Below are positions 44,732 through 52,607 of a DNA stretch of 64,000 nucleotides, piece by piece. The DNA is from Vallitaleaceae bacterium 9-2. Lineage in GTDB: Bacteria > Bacillota > Clostridia > Lachnospirales > Vallitaleaceae. The position numbers and the translations under genes were made by a program. Where the stretch lies: NCBI GenBank assembly GCA_038396585.1, contig CP121691.1:434001-498000 (forward strand). The letters run 5' to 3'. Position 1 is the first letter of the stretch; every line of letters starts with the position of its first letter. Under the pieces are notes generated by a model. The model had not been told where the DNA came from, did not search any database, and was given only the letters and a program-made list of their open reading frames with translations.

Positions 44732-45808
44732 ATGAAACTATATGTGGAAAGAGAACAAATATTACAAAAAATTGATGCCATTGTCGATAAGACGTTTCAG
44801 ATGGATATGGAATGGGACTGGCCTTGTGGTGTTGCTTTTTATGGCGTTGCAAGAGCGTATGAGATTACAAAAAAACAATCCTATATTGATCGATTAAAAG
44901 CTTGGTTTGATGAATATATCGAACTTGGAACACCTGTGTGGACAGTGAATACATGTGCAATGGGACATGCGCTCATTACCTTATATGAGGCGACGGGCGA
45001 TGAGCGGTATATGGAGATTATTCAAAGTAAAGTGGATTATCTTACCCATGATGCGCTGCGCTTTGGAGATCAAGTGCTTCAACATACTGTATCGGCCAAC
45101 AATGATTTTCCTGAACAGGCGTGGGCAGATACCCTGTTTATGGCAGGATTTTTCTTGTTGAGGGTTGGTATTATGCGAAAGGATCAAGCCTTGATTGAAG
45201 ATGCACTTAATCAATACTATTGGCATATTAAATATTTGATGGATGATGTGGACGGGCTATGGTATCACGGGTATAACAACATCCATCAAGATCACATGTC
45301 CGGTTTTTACTGGGGACGAGCAAATGCATGGGCGGCATATACTATGTCACAAGTACTTAAACGTCTTCCGGAGTGGTATCTATATCCAAAGTGTATGGAT
45401 GTCCAATGCGCAGTTCGTGATCAACTGGCTGCATTAAAATTATATCAAACAGAGAATGGGTTATGGCGCACCATCATTAATGATCCTTCTTCATATGAGG
45501 AAATATCTGCATCATGTGGTATTGCAGCCGCTATGCTTGATAATGGAAACCCTTTACACATCAAGTATGTGAACAAAGCCTTAAAAGGAATTCTAGAAAG
45601 TATTACAGAAGATGGCAGAGTGATTAATGTATCTGGTGGAACAGCAGTTATGCGAGACAGCGAAGGATATCAATCCATTACAAAAGACTGGATACAAGGG
45701 TGGGGACAAGGATTGGCATTAAGCTTTTTAACGGCTTGTCTAGAAAAAACAGAGTCCCCCAAAATAGATGAGAGTAACACAGAGCAAAAACCAGAAGAAG
45801 AAAAATAA
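44732..45808 (+). CDS. GH105 unsaturated rhamnogalacturonyl hydrolase
   Basis: A 358-residue intracellular (alpha/alpha)6-barrel enzyme of the YteR/YesR family. MEWDWPCGVAFYGVARAYE, NTCAMGHALITLYEATGDERY, and QAWADTLFMAGFFLLRVG (Asp133 corresponds to the catalytic Asp143 of YteR) are clear, as is YHGYNNIHQDHMSGFYWGRANAW. It removes the 4,5-unsaturated galacturonic acid from the end of rhamnogalacturonan oligosaccharides made by lyases, by hydration. Last gene of the operon, ahead of a bidirectional terminator. Confidence 0.92.
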   Translation: MKLYVEREQILQKIDAIVDKTFQMDMEWDWPCGVAFYGVARAYEITKKQSYIDRLKAWFDEYIELGTPVWTVNTCAMGHALITLYEATGDERYMEIIQSKVDYLTHDALRFGDQVLQHTVSANNDFPEQAWADTLFMAGFFLLRVGIMRKDQALIEDALNQYYWHIKYLMDDVDGLWYHGYNNIHQDHMSGFYWGRANAWAAYTMSQVLKRLPEWYLYPKCMDVQCAVRDQLAALKLYQTENGLWRTIINDPSSYEEISASCGIAAAMLDNGNPLHIKYVNKALKGILESITEDGRVINVSGGTAVMRDSEGYQSITKDWIQGWGQGLALSFLTACLEKTESPKIDESNTEQKPEEEK

Positions 45809-45834
45809 AGCCATCGCTTAGAAGGTAAAAAATA

Positions 45835-45876
45835 GCTGTTGCCATCGCATATATGCGATGGCAACAGCCGTTTTTA
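45835..45876. terminator. bidirectional terminator between GH105 and GH4
   Basis: A 16-bp perfect stem (GCTGTTGCCATCGCAT / ATGCGATGGCAACAGC, 45835-45850 and 45853-45868) with a two-base loop. On the plus strand CGTTTTTA follows; on the minus strand TATTTTTTACC follows. It serves the two convergent genes. Confidence 0.9.
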
Positions 45877-45903
45877 TATAAAATTTATAGGGGTATCACG
45901 ATA

Positions 45904-47280
45904 TTAGTCAATCGAAGCCACACGATCATACATATAGTCAAAGCAGGCTTTAGCATCATCTAAAGATAAGTTCACCAGTGGGTCATTTAAAAATGCTTGG
46001 AAAGCCAGTTCTCGATTTCGGGTTAAACCAGCTTCGACAATCATTTCTTGGTTAGATGAATGGGTTGATATCATAGAAGTTACAGCCGGATTAGGTTGTC
46101 CGCCATTGATTGGGCAGATGCTATTGTAGCGAAGCATCGCATTACTCTCAACAACTACATCTGTTGGAAGATAAGGTACTTGCCCTTGATTTGGAAGGTT
46201 AACATTTGTAGCTAAATCCTTTAATCCGAGTAAAGCTTTCATTTGAAGAACACCTTCTTCGCCGGTTTCTTTAATTTCAAAAGGTTTCTTTCCTGCAACC
46301 AAATCGTTAGATTGCTGAATACGATCTTGTTCATTTTCTTTTCGCCAAGATACAGGTGTTAAACTAAACTTCCATGATTGGATGGTTTCAGGATCTTTAA
46401 GATACCATTTATTTGGACAAAATTCGGCAAGATGACGATCACCTGCAGCAGCGATGGAACCATAACGTAAAAACAAGTCGAACTTGATGCGCTGTGCGCT
46501 TGAGAAAAAGTCATTGAGCCAATTGCCGGTTTTTTTGCCTTCATATCCGCTTTCATAGTATTTGGTTACAAAGTCTCGATAGACAGGAAAGAGATCAATG
46601 TCCTTGTATGAAGCAGAGGTCAGCCAAGTAAAGTGATTGATACCGGTAACAGATACTTTGATGTCTTCACGAGCTACATCGGTGATTCCCTTGATATCAG
46701 CAAGTGCTTCAACCAAAAGTTTTTGAGTGCCAAAGACTTCGTGGCAATTCCCAAAAGCTTTAATTTGTGGGAAGACCCGATACAAAGTACGTGTACAGAT
46801 GGTCATCGGATTCGTATAGTTTAAAACCCAAGCATTAGGAGAATAATCTTTTATGGCATTTGCGATGGTTTCGAACATAGGGATTGTTCTTAGCGCACGC
46901 ATTAAGCCTCCCGGACCGGCGGTGTCGCCAACAGATTGATAGATGCCGTATTTTTCGGGATGATGCACATCGATTTCCATGTGATCAAAAGTACCCGGCA
47001 AAATAGAGATAATGACAAAATCTGCACCAGTAAGTGCTTCTTGAAGGCTTGTAGCCATGGAATACTTCCATTTTGCCAATGTAGGGTCAGACGCTGTTAA
47101 TTGGTTACCGATGGTTTCATTTGCTTTTGCTGCGTTGTGATCAATATCATATAAACGGATATGTCCGCTTAATTGCTTATCAGTAGCAAGGTCGCTCATA
47201 AGACCCCAAGCCCATCCTTTAGAGCCACCGCCGATATATGCTATTTGAAGATCAGAGACAGTGTTGTCTGTACGAATCAT
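45904..47280 (-). CDS. GH4 alpha-galacturonidase/alpha-glucuronidase-type enzyme (LplD-like)
   Basis: A 458-residue NAD+/Mn2+-dependent glycosidase of family 4. The Rossmann start is AYIGGGSKGWAWGLMSDLA, followed by VGDTAGPGGLMRALRTIP and NYTNPMTICTRTLY. The metal-binding motif is CHEV at residues 179-182, the type I recall for uronic acid-cleaving GH4 enzymes such as LplD. It uses a redox mechanism on alpha-linked galacturonic (or glucuronic) acid. It is convergent with the GH105 gene and divergent from the AraC gene, so it belongs to the same pectin island. Confidence 0.9.
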   Translation of the reverse strand: MIRTDNTVSDLQIAYIGGGSKGWAWGLMSDLATDKQLSGHIRLYDIDHNAAKANETIGNQLTASDPTLAKWKYSMATSLQEALTGADFVIISILPGTFDHMEIDVHHPEKYGIYQSVGDTAGPGGLMRALRTIPMFETIANAIKDYSPNAWVLNYTNPMTICTRTLYRVFPQIKAFGNCHEVFGTQKLLVEALADIKGITDVAREDIKVSVTGINHFTWLTSASYKDIDLFPVYRDFVTKYYESGYEGKKTGNWLNDFFSSAQRIKFDLFLRYGSIAAAGDRHLAEFCPNKWYLKDPETIQSWKFSLTPVSWRKENEQDRIQQSNDLVAGKKPFEIKETGEEGVLQMKALLGLKDLATNVNLPNQGQVPYLPTDVVVESNAMLRYNSICPINGGQPNPAVTSMISTHSSNQEMIVEAGLTRNRELAFQAFLNDPLVNLSLDDAKACFDYMYDRVASID

Positions 47281-47332
47281 AAAAATCCTCCTTGTAAAAA
47301 GTAATCCATTCTTTTGTTTTATATGATACTAT

Positions 47333-47378
47333 AGTATAATTAAATTATGTTGAAAACAACAACATTAATTGCTAAAAT
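47333..47378. promoter_or_regulatory. divergent promoters of the GH4 and AraC genes
   Basis: Minus strand, for GH4: TTGTTG (47362-47357), 18-base spacer, TATACT (47338-47333). Plus strand, for AraC: TTGAAA (47350-47355), 17-base spacer, TAAAAT (47373-47378). The two overlap, so they cannot fire together easily. An element shared with 40443 lies just beyond, at 47382-47400. Confidence 0.7.
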
Positions 47379-47417
47379 ACGACTTTATTCTACATTTTTT
47401 GCGAAAAGGAAGGGTAT

Positions 47418-48284
47418 ATGATGCAACGTTATGATTTTATAGAAAATCAGCGGCCGATGCTCGTTGAATATACAAAAAGAGGGCATATGACCAAAAGTAT
47501 GCCGCTACCGCATGTTCATAATAGCTATGAAATATATTACCTGTTGGAAGGTGAACGTTATTATTTTATTCACAACACAACCTATCATGTAAAAAAAGGG
47601 ATGCTAGTTTTGATTGAACCATCGGTTATTCATCGAACGATTTCTACGGGACGCCCGGAGCATGAACGCTTATTGATTAATATTCAAGAAGAGGAACTGA
47701 AGCGGTTTGCCTCGGGATTTGGTCGGTTTGATTGGTTTCAAGGATTTGACAGCAAGCGGCCGGTGATTACACTTGACATTCGCCAACAAAGTGAATTACG
47801 TGAGATGATGTTTGCGATTTATCATTGGTATCACGACAGTCCGGAAGAAAATATTCAACGGATTATGTTAAAAATTATGGAAGTGCTTATATATATTCGT
47901 GAAGTCTCTAATGGAGTTGATAGCGTAGGCGAGCCTATGCTAGAAGTTAATGATCCGATGTTTAACCGTATAAGTCAAGTCGTGCAATATATTAATGAAC
48001 ATTATGGTGATACGTTATCGTTAGAGCTTTTGGCAAAAAAATTCTTTTTTAGTCCTTATTACTTAAGCCGAAATTTTAAAAAAACAACAGGATTTAACCT
48101 TAAGGAGTATATTAATCAAGTCCGTATTCTTGAAGCAGAACGTCTGTTGACCCAGGAACAAAATTCGATATCCGGGATTGCTCAAAAGGTTGGATTTGAA
48201 AGTCAAACGCACTTTGGACGGGTTTTTAAACAGTATAAAGGCATTTCGCCAAGCATATACCGTAAAAAACATAACAATACATAA
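47418..48284 (+). CDS. AraC family regulator of the pectin island
   Basis: A 288-residue protein. A cupin-like sensor domain is at residues about 30-110 (LPHVHNSYEIYYLLEGERYYFIHNTTYHVKKGMLVLIEPSVIH), and two AraC helix-turn-helix units end the protein (LSLELLAKKFFFSPYYLSRNFKKTTGF and ISGIAQKVGFESQTHFGRVFKQYKG). It is divergent from GH4 and would probably activate GH4 and the GH115-GH112-GH105 operon when an oligosaccharide is present. Its starts at 47418 or 47421 are both possible; the second is better spaced to GGAAGGG. Confidence 0.92.
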   Translation: MMQRYDFIENQRPMLVEYTKRGHMTKSMPLPHVHNSYEIYYLLEGERYYFIHNTTYHVKKGMLVLIEPSVIHRTISTGRPEHERLLINIQEEELKRFASGFGRFDWFQGFDSKRPVITLDIRQQSELREMMFAIYHWYHDSPEENIQRIMLKIMEVLIYIREVSNGVDSVGEPMLEVNDPMFNRISQVVQYINEHYGDTLSLELLAKKFFFSPYYLSRNFKKTTGFNLKEYINQVRILEAERLLTQEQNSISGIAQKVGFESQTHFGRVFKQYKGISPSIYRKKHNNT

Positions 48285-48313
48285 TTGATAATGAATATCA
48301 ATTATGTTATAAT
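48285..48313 (+). promoter_or_regulatory. promoter with Fur-like box, cytochrome b5-lipoprotein operon
   Basis: TTGATA (48285-48290), 17-base spacer, TATAAT (48308-48313). TTGATA-ATGAA-TATCAA (48285-48301) is a perfect dyad, and TGATAATGAATATCA matches the Fur 7-1-7 consensus at 13 of 14 positions. Placement is identical to that at 14573. Confidence 0.7.
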
Positions 48314-48361
48314 GTCTATGTATATAAATTTACTCCAGGCACTATAATTAGGAGGTAAGAT

Positions 48362-48706
48362 ATGAAAAGGACAAATCAATGGATTTTAGCGTTATTTGTA
48401 ATAAGTTTTATCTTTTCAGCATGTGCACCCTCAAATGATAACGGACAACCAGAGGATACTTCAATGGATGAAATCACATTAACTATTGAGGAATTGGCAA
48501 TGTATGATGGAACCAATGGTAATCCAGCATATGTGGCGGTTGATGGTATGATATATGATGTGTCAGATTCTGATTTTTGGAAAGAAGGAGCGCATAACGG
48601 GTTCCAAGCAGGGCGTGATTTGACCGATGCCATTAAAAATGAATCACCCCATGGGGTCAAAAACCTCGAACGTGTACCTAAAGTTGGACGGATTGTAACC
48701 GAGTAG
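48362..48706 (+). CDS. cytochrome b5-like haem-binding lipoprotein
   Basis: A 114-residue surface protein. The signal has lipobox FSAC (Cys20 or so). A short cytochrome b5 domain follows: LTIEELAMYDGTNGNPAYVAVDGMIYDVS, the first haem histidine in GAHNGFQAGRDLT and the second in SPHGVKNLERVPKVG. This is the clostridial short cyt-b5 type, seen in electron carriers outside the membrane. A Fur-like promoter precedes it, and the next gene, 15 bases on, is a haem-type membrane protein. Confidence 0.88.
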   Translation: MKRTNQWILALFVISFIFSACAPSNDNGQPEDTSMDEITLTIEELAMYDGTNGNPAYVAVDGMIYDVSDSDFWKEGAHNGFQAGRDLTDAIKNESPHGVKNLERVPKVGRIVTE

Positions 48707-48721
48707 ATTGAGGTGAAAGCA

Positions 48722-49186
48722 ATGAGTAGAGTATTGCGCAATGATTTCTTAAAATGGCACTTTAGCTTTATTACGCTGTATATAGCGACGTTCATTGTGG
48801 GATGGCTACGTGCTACGCACATCGTTTTTTATACTCTACATCCATGGTTGGGACTGTCAACAGTCATCGTACCGCTAGGTGTTTACCTTTTTTCAAAAAA
48901 CAAACGCCTTATACGTCAGATGATAAAAAGTAACTTTAATATTAAAGGGAAACCACTTGTAAAGGTAGCTAAAATATCCACACAAGTGATTCTTATCTAT
49001 TACGCCTTTAGTATTGTGAGTGGAATAATCATGAATTACGGTTGGTACACATCCGCGGATATGTATGGAGGCTTACAGGTTATTCATGGTTTGGCACGCT
49101 TTATAGTTCCAGCTGCAGTAGTTACCCATGTAACGGCGCGACTTTTAATTAAAGCAAAGAAAAAAAAGCCCAATAAAGACTTATAG
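48722..49186 (+). CDS. four-helix membrane b-type cytochrome-like protein
   Basis: A 154-residue protein with four helices and histidines placed for haem ligation: WHFSFITLYIATFIVG, VFYTLHPWLGLSTVIV, AFSIVSGIIMNYG, and VIHGLARFIVPAAVVTHVTARLL. The scheme resembles the cytochrome b561/ferric-reductase-like small families. With the lipoprotein it could pass electrons across the membrane to an outside acceptor. The start is ATG 48722 after GAGGTG; a GTG at 48713 lies within the binding site. Not assigned to a named family. Confidence 0.75.
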   Translation: MSRVLRNDFLKWHFSFITLYIATFIVGWLRATHIVFYTLHPWLGLSTVIVPLGVYLFSKNKRLIRQMIKSNFNIKGKPLVKVAKISTQVILIYYAFSIVSGIIMNYGWYTSADMYGGLQVIHGLARFIVPAAVVTHVTARLLIKAKKKKPNKDL

Positions 49187-49222
49187 TTGAGCTTTTGGAA
49201 AGATAGCGTTATAATAGACATA

Positions 49223-49867
49223 TTATTCAATATGTGCATGTTTGCCATATCTTAAAGGTATGGCAATTTTTATGTTAAAGATGGCAATTACCGGTCCCAT
49301 AAAAAATGCGGTAATGACGGTTCCGATACCGACAGTAGCGCCAAAAATAAAGCCTATTAATGTACACAAAAGATCTGTTGATATACGACAGTACTGAAAT
49401 TTTGCAATTTTTTTCTCAGACATAATCAGCGCAACAGCATCATAGGTCGAGACACCCATATCTGCAGTAAAGTAAAGGGCAGACCCGAAGCACAATATGA
49501 CTAAACCAAGGATTAGAAGAAGGCTTCGATTAAAAAGTGTAGGGACGGGCAAGAGCATTGTAAACATCCAGGAAGAAAACTGGACAATATACCCAAGAAG
49601 AAAGATATTAATTATCGTTCCAAGGCCAATTTTTGATCGGTCAATAAAAAAAATGAAGATAAGCATAAGTAGATTAAGTAAAGTATAAAAATGACCGAAT
49701 CCGATAGGGATATGATAAGAGATTCCATGTGCAAAGACTTGGAAGGGATCCATACCAAAGGTAGAATAGTTGAACATGCCAACAGAAAAACCGCAAATCA
49801 ATACACCAAGGATTGTCATCCATATTCGACGTTTATATTCAGGGGTAAAATCAAGTTTTGCTTTCAT
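49223..49867 (-). CDS. YczE/DUF6198-type membrane protein
   Basis: About 214 residues and six to seven helices. RIWMTILGVLICGFSVGMFNYSTFGMDPFQVFAHGIS and GVSTYDAVALIMSEK are the typical YczE/YitT-like repeats, with a second partly similar half. Its function is unknown. The start is taken at ATG 49867 after GGAG; the ATG at 49906 overlaps the -10 box of the promoter. It is convergent with the cytochrome gene. Confidence 0.8.
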   Translation of the reverse strand: MKAKLDFTPEYKRRIWMTILGVLICGFSVGMFNYSTFGMDPFQVFAHGISYHIPIGFGHFYTLLNLLMLIFIFFIDRSKIGLGTIINIFLLGYIVQFSSWMFTMLLPVPTLFNRSLLLILGLVILCFGSALYFTADMGVSTYDAVALIMSEKKIAKFQYCRISTDLLCTLIGFIFGATVGIGTVITAFFMGPVIAIFNIKIAIPLRYGKHAHIE

Positions 49868-49897
49868 CATAAGCTCCATTTCTACTGAGATATTTGT

Positions 49898-49903
49898 ATT
49901 ATA
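49898..49903 (-). promoter_or_regulatory. -10 box of the YczE-like gene
   Basis: TATAAT on the minus strand at 49903-49898 with a weak -35 about 17 bases upstream. The long frame would begin beside it, which supports the later start. Confidence 0.5.
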
Positions 49904-49966
49904 CATGGGAACGATATAAAAGTATAGTATGAGAAAAAAATAAAAAGAAAGAAGGAATTCATTGTT

Positions 49967-51091
49967 ATGATATATTTAGATTATGCTGCAAATACACCTG
50001 CATGTGAAGCGGTTATTCAAAACTTTGGCGAATGCGAACGGCAGTTTATCATGAATCCAAATGCAAATAATCCGTTGGCTATAGAGGCAAAACAGCGATT
50101 GGATGAGGCGAAAAATCGCCTTGCCGACATATTGAAAATCAAGCCCAACGAGTTGATTTTTACATCGTCTGGAACCGAATCCAACAATTTAGCCATTAAA
50201 GGGATTGCAGGAGAGCATGGTGCACGTAAAAAACATATCATTACAAGCTTTTTGGAGCATTCTTCGATGTTGGGTCCGATTGGAGAACTTGAAAAACAAG
50301 GATATACGATTGACTATGTTAATCTTCAAGCAGATGGACGCTTTGACCTTGAACATCTACAATCCCTACTTCGAGAAGATACCCTTGTTGTCGCTCTTTG
50401 CGAAGTCGATAGCGAAGTAGGTATCCATCAAGACATTCGAGGAATTGCTAAATGTGTTCGCGAGCATTCAGATGCTTTTATTCACATTGATGGAACACAG
50501 GCTGTGGGTAAAGTACCGGTTTTCGTAGAATATGTGGATAGTTATACGTTTTCAGGACATAAACTTTATGGATTTAATGGCAGTGCTGCGCTGGTGCTCA
50601 AGGAATCAGTGATTATTGAACCGCTTCATCACGGGGGATTAAGCATATCACCTTATCGAAGCGGGACGCCTTCCCTAAGCCTTATTGATTCTTTGGCAAC
50701 AGCACTGGAAGGGCTTGCACAAAAACAAGAACAACACTATGCCTATGTAAAAGAGCTGCAGGGGCAACTGCTTGAATTTTTTGGACCCTATGAGGGGATA
50801 CGGATTAATTCGACGCAGAGGAGTGTCCCATATATTATGAACATCACGTTAACGTGCGTTAAAGCAGAAGTATTAAAGAACCGCTTAGCTGAGCATGGGA
50901 TTTTTGTCTCGACCAAATCGGCATGCTCATCGCCTTATGCACCATCACGCTCAGTCTATGCATTGACGAAGGACAAAAAAGGAGCCAGGTCGACACTGCG
51001 TATAAGTTTAAGCCATTTAACGACACAAGAGGAAATAGAAGCCTTTAAAAAAATCTTTGATATAGAATTGAGGAAGTTAAAAGATGAATAG
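49967..51091 (+). CDS. cysteine desulfurase (NifS/IscS family)
   Basis: A 374-residue PLP enzyme. YLDYAANTP at the start, TSSGTESNNLAIKG, the lysine in YTFSGHKLYGFNG (Schiff base), and the catalytic cysteine in TKSACSSPYA are present. It moves sulfur from cysteine to acceptor proteins. The next gene, overlapping by eight bases, is a TtcA-like tRNA thiolation enzyme, so this one is probably the sulfur donor for it rather than the housekeeping Fe-S assembly enzyme (inference). Confidence 0.94.
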   Translation: MIYLDYAANTPACEAVIQNFGECERQFIMNPNANNPLAIEAKQRLDEAKNRLADILKIKPNELIFTSSGTESNNLAIKGIAGEHGARKKHIITSFLEHSSMLGPIGELEKQGYTIDYVNLQADGRFDLEHLQSLLREDTLVVALCEVDSEVGIHQDIRGIAKCVREHSDAFIHIDGTQAVGKVPVFVEYVDSYTFSGHKLYGFNGSAALVLKESVIIEPLHHGGLSISPYRSGTPSLSLIDSLATALEGLAQKQEQHYAYVKELQGQLLEFFGPYEGIRINSTQRSVPYIMNITLTCVKAEVLKNRLAEHGIFVSTKSACSSPYAPSRSVYALTKDKKGARSTLRISLSHLTTQEEIEAFKKIFDIELRKLKDE

Positions 51092-51905
51092 AGCAAGAGA
51101 AGTTGAACGAAGTATTAATAAGACCTTTAAAAAATCCATATGGTCAAAGTTTGTGAAAGGAATAAAAACTTATGACCTGATTCAAGAGGGAGATAAAGTT
51201 GCTGTATGTATTTCTGGAGGCAAGGATTCCATGTTACTTGCAAAATGTATGCAGTTGATTCATAAGTATTCCATTTTTCCTTTTGATGTAGAGTATATTG
51301 TCATGGACCCGGGGTACAATGCCATTAATCGTAAACGTATTGAAGACAATGCGGCAATGCTTGAGATTCCCATAAAGATATATGATTCAACGATTTTTGA
51401 AGCGGTGGCGGACATGGATGATAATCCATGCTACATGTGTGCAAAAATGCGTCGAGGACATCTCTACAAATACGCTCAAGACTTAGGATGCAATAAGATC
51501 GCCCTTGGTCATCACTTTGATGATGTGATTGAGACGACGGTAATGAGTATGTTTTACGGTGCTGAAATCAAGACCATGATGCCAAAGCTGCATAGCTTGA
51601 ATTTTGAGGGGATGCAATTAATTCGTCCGATGTATTTGATTCGCGAAGATACCATCAAAGAGTGGATGAAACTCAATGATTTAAAATTCATTCAATGTGC
51701 GTGTCGTTTTACAGAAAATTGTGTTCTTGATGGCCAGGGTGGTGGTTCAAAGCGCGCAGAAATGAAACGGCTTATCCAAAAACTTCAAAAAGATAACCCC
51801 TATGTAGAGATGAATATTTTTAATGCAACACATAATGTGAATATGGATACAATTCAGGGATATAGAAAAGATGGGAAAAAGCATAGCTTTTTAGAAGAGT
51901 ATTAA
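51084..51905 (+). CDS. TtcA-like tRNA 2-thiolation (PP-loop) enzyme
   Basis: A 273-residue PP-loop ATPase. The loop is SGGKDS (44-49). CYMCAKMRRGHLY supplies a CxxC pair, and CACRFTENC supplies further cysteines; TtcA binds a [4Fe-4S] cluster with the pair and one more Cys. It activates a tRNA base with ATP and adds sulfur, probably at cytidine 32. Coupled to the cysteine desulfurase upstream. The exact target is inferred; other TtcA-family members act on other positions. Its stop overlaps the convergent HAD stop by four bases. Confidence 0.87.
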   Translation: MNRAREVERSINKTFKKSIWSKFVKGIKTYDLIQEGDKVAVCISGGKDSMLLAKCMQLIHKYSIFPFDVEYIVMDPGYNAINRKRIEDNAAMLEIPIKIYDSTIFEAVADMDDNPCYMCAKMRRGHLYKYAQDLGCNKIALGHHFDDVIETTVMSMFYGAEIKTMMPKLHSLNFEGMQLIRPMYLIREDTIKEWMKLNDLKFIQCACRFTENCVLDGQGGGSKRAEMKRLIQKLQKDNPYVEMNIFNATHNVNMDTIQGYRKDGKKHSFLEEY

Positions 51906-52492
51906 GAGATGGCTTGAGAATTGGTGGCAAAATGTTGAATCAAGGCGTTGATTTCTGGCCAAGAGTAGACACGGGTAATCAACGATTCATAATGTGAAGG
52001 AATATTTTGATTATAGTGTGTATCAAGTAAGAGTACGTTAAATCCGCCATTTGCAAGTTCTATAGCATTAGATAGACTGTCTTCAATAAATATATCGCAG
52101 TCCAGTAACTTTGCATGATGGACTTTGTTGGGAGAGCCGATGACATGTAGGCTGTTATAAGAAATTTTGTGGCGTCGAAGATACATATAGGACAATGCTT
52201 CAAGTTCTTGTTCTCTAGCAGTTACAAAGTGAATACGGTGCATATGATTTAGAGTATTAATGACTGTTTTGGCATCTTCGCGTAAGGTTGGGTTTGCATG
52301 TAAACGGAATTTATACTTAGCATAAAAATCCTCGTAGTCTTTTTTTTCGATACCCATAACTTTGTATATTGCATAGTCCGTTACGTTGTGAATACCTACA
52401 TCTTTTTTAAAAAATTCATTGCATGGCTTAAGCCAATAATATGGATCGGTTATAGTTCCGTCAATATCAATACATATGTTTAGTGGTCGCAT
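51902..52492 (-). CDS. HAD-like hydrolase, 5'-nucleotidase (NT5C/YqfW) type
   Basis: About 196 residues. ICIDIDGTITD gives the nucleophile and acid Asp pair; FVTAREQE is motif II; FIEDSLSNAIEL holds the third motif. The short cap and the motif order match deoxyribonucleotidase-like proteins of the NT5C family. The start is ATG 52492, well spaced from AGGAGG; a GTG at 52501 is inside the binding site. No clear operon partner. Confidence 0.85.
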   Translation of the reverse strand: MRPLNICIDIDGTITDPYYWLKPCNEFFKKDVGIHNVTDYAIYKVMGIEKKDYEDFYAKYKFRLHANPTLREDAKTVINTLNHMHRIHFVTAREQELEALSYMYLRRHKISYNSLHVIGSPNKVHHAKLLDCDIFIEDSLSNAIELANGGFNVLLLDTHYNQNIPSHYESLITRVYSWPEINALIQHFATNSQAIS

Positions 52493-52568
52493 TTTTTTCA
52501 CCTCCTATCTTATATAGAGTATACATCCACAATATAAATACTGGATGATGTGGATGTCAAGTTTATGT

Positions 52569-52605
52569 AAAAAAGCCTGTCTCAATGTCTGAGGCAGGCT
52601 TTTTT
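52569..52605 (-). terminator. terminator between ftsH and the HAD gene
   Basis: AAAAAAGCCTGTCTCA (52569-52584) pairs with TGAGGCAGGCTTTTTT (52590-52605) with one G-U pair. On the minus strand the T-run follows the stem directly after the ftsH stop. Confidence 0.9.
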
Positions 52606-52607
52606 GT

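Noticed and set aside
48376-48822. 148-codon frame on the minus strand
   Set aside because: It is antisense to the cytochrome b5 lipoprotein and membrane cytochrome genes, which have clear haem motifs and binding sites.
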